A DNA stretch of 64,000 bases, taken from the NCBI GenBank assembly GCA_022813625.1, contig JAKLMB010000024.1, positions 186,001 to 250,000 on the forward strand, written 5' to 3'. Shown here piece by piece: positions 45,948-57,188 of the stretch (the first letter of the stretch is position 1; the number at the start of each line of letters is the position of its first letter). The notes under the pieces are model-generated. The model saw nothing but the letters and a program-made list of their open reading frames with translations. It was not told where the DNA came from and ran no database searches. The position numbers were made by a program, and so were the translations under genes. Source of the stretch: Aaosphaeria pasadenensis. Taxonomy: Eukaryota; Ascomycota; Dothideomycetes; Pleosporales.

Positions 45948-45956
45948 AAAAAAAAA
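45948..45956 (-). terminator. Pol III-type T9 run after the interrupted tRNA-Lys
   Basis: Nine consecutive T residues on the minus strand begin 13 bases after the tRNA 3' end. This is the usual position and length of a fungal Pol III terminator. Confidence 0.7.
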
Positions 45957-45968
45957 GAAGTTCCTTGA

Positions 45969-46097
45969 AGCCTGACGTGGGACTCGACTATTGACTTTAT
46001 TAGTACTGATGAAATACTTAGAAAGTGATGATTTAAACTTACACCCACAACCTTGAGATTAAGAGTCTCACGCGCTAACCAATTGTGCCAGCCGGGC
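45969..46097 (-). tRNA. tRNA-Lys(CUU) gene interrupted by an intron-like insert in the T-loop
   Basis: On the minus strand from 46,097: acceptor GCCCGGC, D-arm GCAC-AATTGGTTA-GCGC, anticodon arm TGAGA-CTCTTAA-TCTCA (anticodon CTT, no intron at the usual site), variable AGGTT and T-stem GTGGG. After the first T of the T-loop a 55-nt insert intervenes. The sequence then resumes TCGAGT, CCCAC, acceptor GTCAGGC and discriminator T. Without the insert the gene is 74 nt with a consensus TTCGAGT loop. Two mismatches (C4-A69 in the acceptor, A12-C in the D-stem) suggest some decay. The B-box is split, so normal TFIIIC recognition should fail. It is either a pseudogene or a very unusual intron-bearing gene. 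Confidence 0.85.
45988..46042 (-). other. Spliceosomal-type intron inside the tRNA-Lys T-loop
   Basis: The 55-nt insert begins GTAAGT, has TACTAAT (CTRAY branch consensus) with its branch A 13 bases before the end, and ends in AATAG. These are the same signals and size as the protein-gene introns in this window. Only these exact boundaries restore the consensus T-loop; shifting by one base does not. It is not a tRNA-type intron, which would sit next to the anticodon. Confidence 0.75.
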
Positions 46098-49000
46098 TTG
46101 TTGTGCCATTTGATGGAAATGCGACAATTAGGATAGCTTATATGCCAACAAAATGTTCAAGCTGTGGGCAGGTGGATCCATACGACACCAGAATCTATCG
46201 TCCCTCCTAGCATGGAGGTGTATGAGCAACAATCGGCAATGCCCTACCAACGCATTATTATTCCTGTTCCCGTCCCTGATACCACTACATCGTCTGAGAC
46301 TGTCAATTATGGAGTGATGAACAATTCATAACCACTTTGGTTTTGAAAACGAATGAAAGTCGATCTTTCTGTCATCCCAGTAAGTAAAGAAACAAACAAA
46401 GACTTGGATCAAATCTCATGTACGATCCGACTCCACCGTTCATCCATTCAGCAAGCAGACAAGTTATAACAAAAACAGATACAGTCTCACATGTGGCACG
46501 GATCCCTGACGTTTACAATTTAGATCAGAGATAATGTGTGACGTTCATGAGATTTACTGACGCAGTGAATAGACACGACGACACGAGCCAATGGAAGAAC
46601 TAACTGTCCCACCTGCCGTCACCGAGACGAGAGTGATACGTATGTAAACATGATTCGTAGGGAATGAAACTCCGCGACAGTTTAATGTTTATCGATTGCT
46701 CTATCGCTCATAGAGAGTGGTGTTACCCATAGACTTAAGAGTACTTGGGGGCGGGAGCCAGCGCTTGCACACGATGAGCGTTTGGGCATGATGAGGGCAC
46801 GACATTCTCTCTCCCATCATTGGATATGTGATACATTGAATGGAAAGAGGGGGCAGGGGAGATGGAGTTGAGAAGCGGGGTTTAGAGGATCAATGATGTT
46901 GTTTCTGTTCCCGAAGGTATGACGATGAGTTGCGACAGCTCGGAGCAAGAACTAGGTTGGATCCCGAGCCAACTTTCGATAACTAGCATGTGCTGGCGTA
47001 TCCATAGGCGACGGGAAAGCCCCATCTGTTCGAAACAGTGTGTATTGTTTGGCATGCAGGCCCAACATCCATCCAAACAAGTGGATCCGAATGGGCACCG
47101 GCTCCAATGATCGACGACAACAAGCTTTGAGGGGAAGTATTGATTCCTGCACCTGCGCGTGCAAAAAAAGGCGCATACATGCATAATATGCGACTCAATT
47201 CTTCCCCTCTCCTATGAAGCAGCCTGACCGGTGGAGTGAGGTCAGGATTGAGGTAGGACATGCGCTGTGTCCCAATCTCATGACTCGGAAATACCAGAAC
47301 TCATGGGGGGTACAGGATGTATGCACATGGGACGGTACGACGTGGATACACGAGCTCATGCGTACGTTCGCGAAGAGTCTCACGAGGGGTTCCACTGAGG
47401 TTACACAGCGTGCGACATTAAACTGTCCATTCTCGTGGAGTGCGTCCGAGTGTCGGAAATGCCGGTAATAAGATCCTATCAAATTTGACGAGGACAAAGT
47501 TTTGACGATGTCGGATGTCAGTATGCTTGAGAGAATGTATTTTATCATTAGGGGCTATCAGAGACAACGATATGCTTGTTGAATACAGGTATGGCAAACA
47601 GGGGCGATTGAAGGGTCATTTGAGCAGATGGAAAGCATGAATTGTGGGTTGCTAGTGAATGGTGTTGTAGGACGGTACAAGCAGTGTACCAGAGTCGTGT
47701 AGTGCGATCAGTCTGGCCCTCGAGTTAAACAAAATGGAACGATTCTATCTAATGCACTGCAGTCCCGTAGACCTGTGAAAGGAATCTTGACTTTGATGTT
47801 GTTTTTCTGTTTTAATAGCGACCATGTTGGTGGCATACACAAGCAATACCAAGAGTGGTTCTAAGAATAGTATACCAAGTGATCGACGGCAGCTATTACA
47901 GGGGTAACCGGGTGCATCGGCGAGGGGATGGGAATGTCGCTGAAGCGCTCACGCGTAGCTGGTGCCCATCCGATGTAGATCTGATGCAGCGGTCTACGTT
48001 GAACTGATATAGCTCCCGCCAGGTTGAATCTTAATATGGTTTAGATTGATCTCCTATAGCCATAAGCGGCTACCGCGAGATCAAATTGGGGAGATGGAGA
48101 CTCTAGCGGACAATCCAGGAGGTTCTAATCTCAACGACCACAAAACAAAAACGCTCTTGCGATTTAGGAATCCACCTCTTTATCACGGAGTTATATGATC
48201 AACCTTGTCATCGTTTCCTTCTTCTTTATTCTATTGTAACGTATCACAAGCCATGCGGCTTTGGTAACACAGCGATAATGCCAGCAGTCACGAGCCAAGC
48301 TATAGGCCAAGTCCAACCCGCGTATGCTCATCGTGAGCTGTCCTCGACGAACGCTCAAGTCCTTCAACAATTTGATCCTGTACCGGTAATTAGTGTGCTG
48401 TGTAAATGCCACTGACACTGCCAAGAAGCCTCAAGCGACAGATGCACTCGACCGCTGTTTCAACCACCATTCAGCAACGATCAATTCTTCCCTGTTCAAT
48501 GCTACCAGCCCCAATAGCTGCTGACGCTCTCTTTACTCGGCTCCTCAATGCTCTTCTCTATGCCTCTTTGCCTAGTCACGCCCTTAATGCCAGCTAAACA
48601 TATAGTTAGCCGCAGGCCTTGTAAGTGATGTTCGTCGGGACACAGTACATCACATTGGCCGAAACGGTCAGCCAGTCAGCACAAAATCTATTGCATGAAT
48701 TGCGCAGGAGGAGGCGATGATATCAAGCTTTTACACAAAGGTTTTGATGTTTTCTCGTACCCTACAATCAACAGGACGCATGCCAGTTATAATTCTCCAT
48801 TCCAGGTGAAAAACTAGTGCTCACAGGTACGGTTCAAGTAACATCATTCAAGACCCAAGGTTCCTGCATACCCGGTGTCCCATGGTCTCACCCACGCCCC
48901 ATGCTCATGTTCGATGTCCGGCTTGGCCAATCCCAACCCATAGCCACTCCCGAAGCCATTCCGTTGGGAGAGCTGACCGAATATGCTGTACTCGTAACTA

Positions 49001-49443
49001 CTGTGTAGACTACCCCAAACGCGGTCGGCTTGGACCAGGGCGAAGCCTGCCCAGTATTACAGGGCTGCGATTCACTATTCCACAGTTGGACTTGTAGCCA
49101 TCTTGAGTTTCGAGTAAGTTTAGATTATTGGGGGGCATGGGTTCTATTACTGCAATGCAGATCGTCACCTGCCTGCTCTTAAAGATGTTTGCTCGCTCCC
49201 TCCTTGTACCGTTCACTCGCCTTCCTTGCCCACAGGAATTTTATTTCAACCTTGTCGATCCTGCCTCCTCGTTTTGGCACATCTGTCGTTCAGTCATTAT
49301 CTTTCCAGTCTTTCTCAAAGGTCTCTCAGTGTATTGAGCATCTACTCAGTCACACAGCCATTCGCTTGCTCTTAGAAACCAACATCATCACCCGAAAAAG
49401 TAATTATAATTCTACGTCATCAATACCCGTCAATTCTTTCGTC
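46098..49443. other. Gene-poor region
   Basis: About 3.3 kb between the interrupted tRNA and the chitin deacetylase gene. Many short frames exist on both strands, but none shows a domain, convincing codon bias or splice-linked partner. The sequence is near-balanced in base composition and not visibly repetitive. It may hold degenerate element remains or non-coding transcripts, but I can support nothing specific. The last 150 bases, CA/T-rich, look like the deacetylase leader. Confidence 0.5.
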
Positions 49444-51482
49444 ATGCATTTATCGACTGCTCTGACGGCTGTTGCCGCTATCATGCCGATCGTCGACGCC
49501 CATGGCGACGCTCCGGCCATGCCAAAGATATTCGGTCTGAACATTCGTGACTTGAAGACTAGAAACATGCTCAATAACTTGAAGGCTCGCTCATCACATT
49601 TTGAGAAGCGGGGAGAAACTCTGAAGTCTCGTCAAAATACCGGTGGACAATGTGGTGGTTCTTTTGGTTCCTGTGCTGCGGGAGTGTGTTGCAGTGGTAG
49701 TGGCTGTAGGTCTTTCCAACCTTGTTCATTGACATAAGGTATGCTAATTGTTCTCAGGGTGCGGAACTGGTCCAGACTATTGTTATGCCCCTGGCTGCAA
49801 CTATCAATTTGGGCCTGGATGTCCCGACAATGCTGTTCCTGCTGGATCTGATACTGCAAATGTGCCCCGTCCTAAGCTAGGCTCCATCCCATACGGAGGT
49901 ACTGGTGTCTACTCTTGCGCAAATCCTGGCACTGTTGCCATCACTTACGACGATGGACCATTTAAAGGATACACCGAGCATATTCTTGAAGTTTTCAAGA
50001 GGTACAATGCAAAGGCTACTTTCTTTATCACCGGCAACAACATCAACAAAGGACAGATCGATCTCACAGAAGAGCACCGCTCTGTCATCACTCGAGCCCA
50101 CACTGAGGGTCACCAGATCGCATCCCACACTTGGACTCACCAGGACCTTAGTGCTATCAGCTCTACGGACCGCAAACTTCAGATGACCAGGAATGAAATG
50201 GCTCTACGTAACATTCTCGGATTCTTCCCAACCTACATGCGCCCACCGTACTCCAGCTGCACGGCTGCGTCTGGCTGCGAGCAAGATCTGGCTGACCTTG
50301 GGTACCACATCACCTACTTTGATGTCGATACAGATGACTACAACCAAGATGCCCCTGGCGAGATCCAGAACTCCAAGAACTGGTTCCAGGGCAACATCAC
50401 CGCCGGAGGCGCCTCCTCAGGAACACATGACTGGCTCTCCATCTCCCACGATATCCATGAGCAGACTGCCACTAACCTGACCGAGTTTATGCTTTCTACC
50501 ATCACCACTCTCGGATACCGTGCCGTCACTGTTGGCGAATGCCTCAACGACCCGAAGGAGAATTGGTACCGTACCGATACTGGAGGTGGTCAGGGCTCGA
50601 TTTCTTCTACTACTGTAAGTTTATCCGCTTTCTTTTCTTTGCTTGCCCGTGCACAGCCAACTTCTCCAACACACCGATTTGCTTTCGTCGAATGCCAGTT
50701 GAAATGGAGCCGAGATCTAAGACTCCAAGCTAGTTTTCGAACTAAGAGCAACATCCCCTATTTCCTCCGTCCAAGAAGTTATACTTCTTGGAAAATTAAT
50801 ACCTTTCGAAGAAGATCGGCATGTTACTTATGCGATCGATCCTTCGCCGTAATGAAATGCAAAGAAAGATCAAACTGGAAACGAACCAAAAAAAAAAACT
50901 ATGAAAGAAATTAATAGTCCTGACTTTTAATGTTTTGCAATTAAAGAGAACCGCAACCATGTCCACCCAAAGCCCTACGCAAAATGCCACACAAACTACT
51001 TCCACGCCTCCTGTATCCACAGGTAAAGTCTCTACCGACGCTACTTGCGGTAGTGTACGAGGATTGTACGTTTTTACTCCCCTGAACCCTCACAGCAAAC
51101 ATCTAACCTCTTAAAAAGCACATGTCGAGGCAGCGGATTTGGCTCTTGCTGCAGCGCTGCAGGTTGGTGCGGAACCACTGAAAGCCACTGCGGCATCGGC
51201 TGTCAGGCTGGCTTTGGAACATGTGGTTCTAACAACGGCGGCGGTAACAATCCCCCTAACACCATTACCACTACCACTTCTACCGCTACTACCACCTCTG
51301 CCGCACCACCTGTAAGCTCGGTCAAAGTTACAACGGACGGGACCTGCGGTGGCACTACGGGCGCAACCTGTCAGGGCTCTGGATGGGGACTATGCTGCTC
51401 ACAGTTCGGATATTGTGGTAACACCTTTGAACACTGTGGTGCTGGATGCTTGAAGGGCTTTGGTACTTGCAATGGGGCATGA
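49444..51482 (+). CDS. Secreted chitin deacetylase with three chitin-binding (CBM18) modules
   Basis: Four exons (49444-49705, 49758-50614, 50947-51065, 51119-51482) encode 533 residues. A signal peptide (MHLSTALTAVAAIMPIVDA) and short propeptide lead to a hevein-type CBM18 whose cysteines span intron 1 (GGQCGGSFGSCAAGVCC, then WCGTGPDYC). The NodB polysaccharide deacetylase domain has motif 1 TYDDGP, motif 2 SHTWTH and motif 3 RPPY, with FDVDTDDYN later. A Thr/Ser linker carries two more CBM18 modules (SGFGSCCSAAGWCG, SGWGLCCSQFGYCG). It would remove acetyl groups from chitin in the cell wall or around the hypha, producing chitosan. Intron 2 is long (332 nt) with a weak AAAG acceptor; reading through it stops at 50,914 and would lose the C-terminal modules. 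Confidence 0.92.
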
Positions 51483-51639
51483 GGCGGCGTGCTGTGTACA
51501 TAAATTTTCATTCCATCCGTCTGTTTGAGCGGTAGTCAGTAGACTTTTTTTTCTAAATCTGATCATATGGTATGATAGTAAGGCTCTTTCATTGTTCTTG
51601 ATGTCGCGGTTTGCCACTACCGGAATGCGAGGAATAGCT

Positions 51640-53871
51640 TCAAATGATTGTGATTGTGTAAATTCCACCACCATGACTCTCCAAGTGATCCTCAGTATGG
51701 ATAGGTAGTGTATCCAGTAAGCGGCCCTCTAAGTCCTTGATATCGTGTGCTCTACAGTCTTTGCTCTTCCCAAGGGTATCAAAATATCCCATCCTCGAGT
51801 AGCGTCCACGTTTTTCGGGACGGCGCCTAAGGACGATTCCCGCGGTTGGAGCGCTCGAGGAGATGAACAATAGGTATATGGCCATGCTTGCGACGCTTGA
51901 GGGATTCTCATGACTGGCAACATCTGAGGTTGTCGGTTTTTCATTGTCGAAGTGAGAGATCTCTGCGGTTCTCTCTCGTAAAACAACATCAAGACCATCG
52001 AGGTCACCAGGACTTCCATCAAATTGAACTCTGACGTGAACTTTGCTGGTGCTGAGTCGCAAGTCGATTATCTTTCCCCACTTTCGCTTTAACAATGAAG
52101 CAGGTGGACACATCACCAACATCAGAGGTGCCCGTATGCGGAGCTCGGATATACCTTGCGAGTAATTGGCGATTACAGTATCTATTTGTACATTTGCTGC
52201 GATCTCGGGCTGTAATTTGGATAACGAATTATAGATGCCGCAGTTGAGAGATGCCCATGACCTTCAGCTTTTCAGCGAACTTATTCAACATGAGTACGGA
52301 CTGATTACTTACCATGTTGGGGTTCTGCTATCGCAAGCACGTGGAAACTCTCGGTGAACATTCCACCCTCGGCACCAAAGCAGGTCTCTTAGAAAGGTCT
52401 TCGACCATAACCCAGCAATGTTGATGTCCTCCAATCTTGTTCCGAATCTCTTCATGATGCCTGCAATACCGACCAATCTGTCACTGGGATATGTCAAGTC
52501 TAACATCGTGTACTCCTGCATGAAGCTGTACCAGGTGTGCTTGACAAACCGGGGATGGAGCGTCATGATCTCTCGACTGGAGACATGTCCCCTATGGGAA
52601 GGGCTCCGCACACTTAGAAGGAGCCCTTTTGGCATCCTTTCGCAGGCTCTCGTGCAGTTGCATTCCCACAGAAGCTGGTCCTCGCCGAAGTGCAGGATAC
52701 GTGGTGAGAAGAAACGTTCCTGAAAGTATCTCAACTATTGATCATCGAACCAATGATTAAAGTAAAGATGTCATACCTGGAGAACCCAAGCTCTTCTGTT
52801 CAACGGTGCTTTGTCCACTCGGGAAACCCAGTAGTAAGTCTCGATGAGCTTGAACCTTCCGACCTGCTCCAAGCCAGGTTGCAGCTTCAGGTCGACCGAA
52901 ATAATAAGTGGCTTGTCTATATCGGCAGGCTTAGGCACGAAAAGACCGGAATTGGAAGACTTGAAAGCGGTAGCTGCGATGTTGCAAACGCCAAATTCAT
53001 AGATGTCGGCCATCTTTGACGCTTCTTCGGCCCATTCGTCCAGGGCATCTTGCAGAATGCAAAGAGAATCTATCCATATGTACTCATACCCTAATCGCAA
53101 AGTAACATCGAAAGCATTTCGAAAGGTTAAGGGTAGCTGCGAAACAGGGATCTCAGTCTTAAATTGGTCTAATCGATCTCTCTGGAGTGAGTGCATGGGT
53201 CCTGTTCCCCAACAGTGAGACAAGGTCGTGTATTGGCAGCCCTTAGAGAACTCAGCACGTTCAATCAACCGGCTTGTAACTTGATCTCCTCTTCTGGCCA
53301 AATGAATTAACCTCGCGGGAGGGGGAATGAGTGGGCGGTTGTCCGGTTCACATGTCAGATGGGTTTTAAGACAATTCTCCAACCACTTCATGGCAATTGT
53401 CAGGTCTGCAGTCGATGCAGCACCTACTTTTACTGATTCGGAGAAAGTATGAGGAGTAGGCTCTTGAATAATGGCGTCGTTGACCCGATGTAACCAGTGG
53501 ACCCCTAGGAGGCGCCTGCCTATTGGTCTCTCCTCAGATCCATGCTCAGCGTGGAACGAAATGGTGATAGAATGCAAAGACCTCGACTGGCTATCTTCAT
53601 AACCATCTCCGCGAATCCGAGGGGCTAGGTTTATTTCTACTGAGAACCTTTCGATAGTGTCCCAACCATGATAAGATGGCCACTCATTCCGCAGATCGTG
53701 TGAGACCATCGAGCATAGATAACAACCCTCCTCTATTGACTTTTCGAAGGATCCCACGGAGGGTTGCCATACTTTTTTCATGCATGTTGAATTTCCATAT
53801 TGAGGCTTCGAGTCAATGAATACAGCTCTACAAGGTTTGCAGAGGGATGCATCGCGTTGCGTTTGATCCAT
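51640..53871 (-). CDS. Heterokaryon incompatibility (HET) domain protein
   Basis: Three exons (53871-52777, 52719-52313, 52261-51640) encode 707 residues; introns are 57 and 51 nt. An N-terminal Cys cluster (CKPCRAVF, CYLCSMV) precedes the HET domain, about residues 215-365, with motifs YTTLSHCWGTG, LPLTFRNAFDVTLRLGYEYI and WIDSLCILQD followed by NRRAWVLQE. The second intron joins to SWASL, the usual W-rich block after HET domains, which confirms the junction. HET proteins trigger cell death when incompatible hyphae fuse; many family members have unknown specificity. No NACHT, WD or ankyrin partner domain is fused here. The stop faces the deacetylase gene 157 bases away. Confidence 0.93.
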
Positions 53872-54373
53872 TAAAGTACCCCTTCAACGACCTGGGAAGA
53901 ATATCATATGCGTCAAGAGTAAGTATCAAAGAATAAGAATAATGAAGAAGTAAGTTGTCGATGTGGAGGTAGCCTGCTTTATGATGAGATTCACAGCTGG
54001 CGTTTAGGTAGCGCCCTGCAATCCTATAACTACTGGATGAGGTGGGGTCCTCCACGCCGCATTAAGTTGATTGCACAGCCTCAGCTCAGAAGGCAAGGAT
54101 GGGAAGCATGGATGATAAAACATCATTGTTAACTATCTATTGGTTTTGGGCAGTGATCTCTGATTTTGTTCAAGCTTGGCGATGAATGGAAGGTTCATGG
54201 CTGAAGTTGAGGTCATTGATGGTGTGCATCTGAGGGATTGTTACCCAGACAACCACTGAGCGGCCCGTGTTGACAAACCCCAGATCACCATCCATCTATC
54301 TCACAAAGCCCGTCCACCGACACTTGTCATTGCACCCAAATTTCGTTTCTCAACCTTCATATAGAAATTAAAA
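53872..54373. promoter_or_regulatory. Divergent promoter, HET gene / kinesin
   Basis: About 500 bases between divergent starts. No recognised element or gene. Confidence 0.4.
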
Positions 54374-56553
54374 ATGGCTATGGAACCACCGCCTCGACCG
54401 TCAAGCTCGCTCTTTGACGTCTTTCTGCGCCTGCGACCTTCCGCTCCCAACAATGCGCGCTTCTTGAACGTGGAGGAGACAACCTCAGCGAATCCGACAC
54501 ACATTACGATCCGCCCACCTACCGAAGATAAGCGCAAGCGTGCGATTGAGAGATTTGCATTCACAAGGGTCTTCGAGGAGGATGCAAAGCAAGCCGAGCT
54601 ATTCAAATGCACAGGCGTAGTCCCGCTCATAGAAGGCGTGTTGGGCGCAAATGGACACCATGGACGAGATGGTCTTTTGGCAACACTTGGTGTTACTGGC
54701 TCCGGAAAGGTAACATACAATTTGCTGGCTGAACGTATGAAGCACAAAATCTCTAATCCCCCCCCAGAGCCACACAATCCTAGGGACAAAATCACAACGC
54801 GGTCTTACCCAGATGGCGCTTGACGTCCTCTTCCAAAGCACAGGCGATCAACTTGTCCAGTCATTCTATGGAGCTCCGGCTTTCTCTTCTCTTGCTGCGG
54901 CAGATGTATCTGAAGCGAATATGTTCACAGCCACAGCATTTTTGGACTCATTGTATGGAGACAACCAGTCAGAGAGGTTCCCATCGCGGGCCCAAACACC
55001 CATGCCGGTTAGTAGTGATCCCCAGCGCAAATCGTCCGATTTGCTCGATATTTATGGACAGAGGCTTATTCAAACATTAGGATTGCAGTTCGTTCATTAC
55101 AAACCCGGGATCACGTTCGAAGAATATCCCACGCCCTTCCACACTTCCTCAAAGTCCTAGCGTACATGACATCGACATCCCATCCGATCCAAATGCAGAG
55201 TACGCCATTGTTATTTCTATGTATGAAGTCTACAACGACCGCATCTTCGATCTCCTCTGCGGTAATGCTGCAAGGAACAAGCATAACGTCAAGCGTCGGG
55301 CCTTGCTTTTCAAAAGCACGGAACAGAGCCCGGATCGAAAAGTGGTGGCTGGCTTGACCAAGATCATCTGCGGCAGTTTTGAGGAAGCACTCATGGTCCT
55401 CGAGACAGGTCTGATGGAGCGCAAAGTAGCAGGCACAGGCAGTAACGCCGTCAGCTCCCGAAGTCACGGGTTCTTCTGCGTGGAAGTGAAGAAGAGGCAC
55501 GCACAGCGAAAAGGTCCTTGGTCTGGCAGCACACTTACCATTGTCGATCTCGCTGGATCAGAGCGTGCTCGTAATGCGAAGACGGCGGGTGCTACACTTG
55601 CTGAAGCTGGAAAGATCAACGAGTCTCTCATGTACCTTGGACAGTGCATGCAGATGCAATCTGACAACCAAGATGGCTCCAAGGTTCGTTCTTCGCCGAA
55701 AACTAATCTCCAAATCATTGCTAACCATCTCCAGAACATCGTGCCCTTCCGACAATGCAAACTGACCGAACTCCTCTTCTCCAACTCCTTCCCCTCCAAC
55801 AACTCCCGTCAACACCACCACCACCAACCCCAAAAGTCCATCATGATCGTCACCGCCGACCCCAAGGGCGACTTCAACGCGACCTCCCAGATCCTCCGCT
55901 ACTCCGCCCTTGCCCGAGAAGTGACGGTCCCACGGATCCCCTCCACCACATCCACCATCCTCTCCGGCACCACATCCAAGCACCCAGGCACCACAGCCTC
56001 AGGCCGCACCACGCCCTCCGCCGTGCTAGAAGAACTCGAGTCCGCGAACGCAGAAATCGCCCGTCTCACCCAAGAAGTCGAGATCTTCGCGCTGCGGCTC
56101 ACCGAGGAAACCGCCCGGCGCAAGGCCGCGGAAGCCTCGTGGCAAGCCGCGGAGTCGCACATGCTAGACATGGAGCAGGAGATCCGCGACGAGTGCTTCG
56201 CGGACATGGAGGCGGCGGTCGACCAGGAGCGACGCAGGTGGCAGGCCGCGTGGGACGCGGAGCAGGACAACAATGAGATCCATCTCGACCGCAAGATCGA
56301 CGTCGTCATCAAGGCGACCAAGGCCCAGATGCGCGAGCAGGATATCAAGATCTACGAGGACCCGGACCCGGAGTTGAGGGATAGGGTGGATGAGTTGGAG
56401 AGGGAGAACGAGGTGTTGAAGGCGAAGATCGAAGCGCTGGAGAGGGATGGCATGGCGAGGAGTGCGAGTCCCGTTAAGAAGATGAGGGTGTTGAAGTCGA
56501 AGAGGTGGGAGGATCCTGAGTCTAGCGTTAGGGTTGGTCTGGATGACGAGTGA
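54374..56553 (+). CDS. Kinesin motor protein (possibly kinesin-6 type)
   Basis: Four exons (54374-54709, 54768-55007, 55081-55683, 55735-56553) encode 665 residues. The N-terminal motor has FDVFLRLRP, P-loop GVTGSGKSHT (across intron 1), MYEVYNDRIFDLL, switch I SSRSHGFFCVEV, switch II LTIVDLAGSERA, then KINESLMYLGQ and NIVPFRQCKLTELLF. After the neck, residues about 490-640 form a coiled coil (LEELESANAEIARLTQEVEI, VDELERENEVLKAKIEALE). The large insert between the P-loop and MYEVYND, containing DSLYGDN and SRAQTPMP, resembles kinesin-6 (MKLP-like) proteins, which act in anaphase spindle and cytokinesis. The donor GTTAGT of intron 2 (55008-55080) is inferred from frame: reading through stops at 55,160. 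Intron 3 is in-frame and stopless. Confidence 0.88.
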
Positions 56554-57188
56554 CGCTTTTCATGAAGATTTCGGCCGGTGCATGGGTGGTGTTCTAGGTG
56601 CTATGTTTCCACTGTCATGATGGGTCCTGTTTGTTACTGTCTTGTCATTCCCTTTTTCCATAACGATGATATCCCCAGCGGTCAAGCCTCCACGATACTA
56701 TCTGTCCATAATCAAAATCAATTTCCGCAATTCACATAAGGTCACACATCGCGACAGGCATTCAGGAAGAAAGGCTCTAATGGAAAAAGGTGACAATCGT
56801 GAAATAACACCTTTCGTTAAGCTCGTGTCATGTGTCATACCCATGTCAAGCCATGCTACCCTACTGAAAGCTAACCAAAGAAGATCGAGAGCCTTCCCCC
56901 GAGACAGGGAAAAGGACTCAGAGGAATGTCTAGTTTTTCCTTTTCCTTTGCGTCATTACTAGTACGCACTTGTGAATGCCTTCTCTTTTTTCGCTCGGCT
57001 ACCGGGCGTTCAAGAAAAGTGAAACAGCCATCACAGCAGCCCATATCCGAGTGATATATATCTTTTGTCGCAGAACGCCATACCTTGCCATTGATGAAAA
57101 GTAGAGAAAGGGAGAATGGAGGGGAACATCTATGTCGATGAAATGGAACTAAATCATTATATGCATGATACTTGAAAATAAGCATCGT
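56554..57188. other. Intergenic, convergent 3' ends
   Basis: About 635 bases between the convergent kinesin and arginine methyltransferase genes. No gene is supported. Confidence 0.45.
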
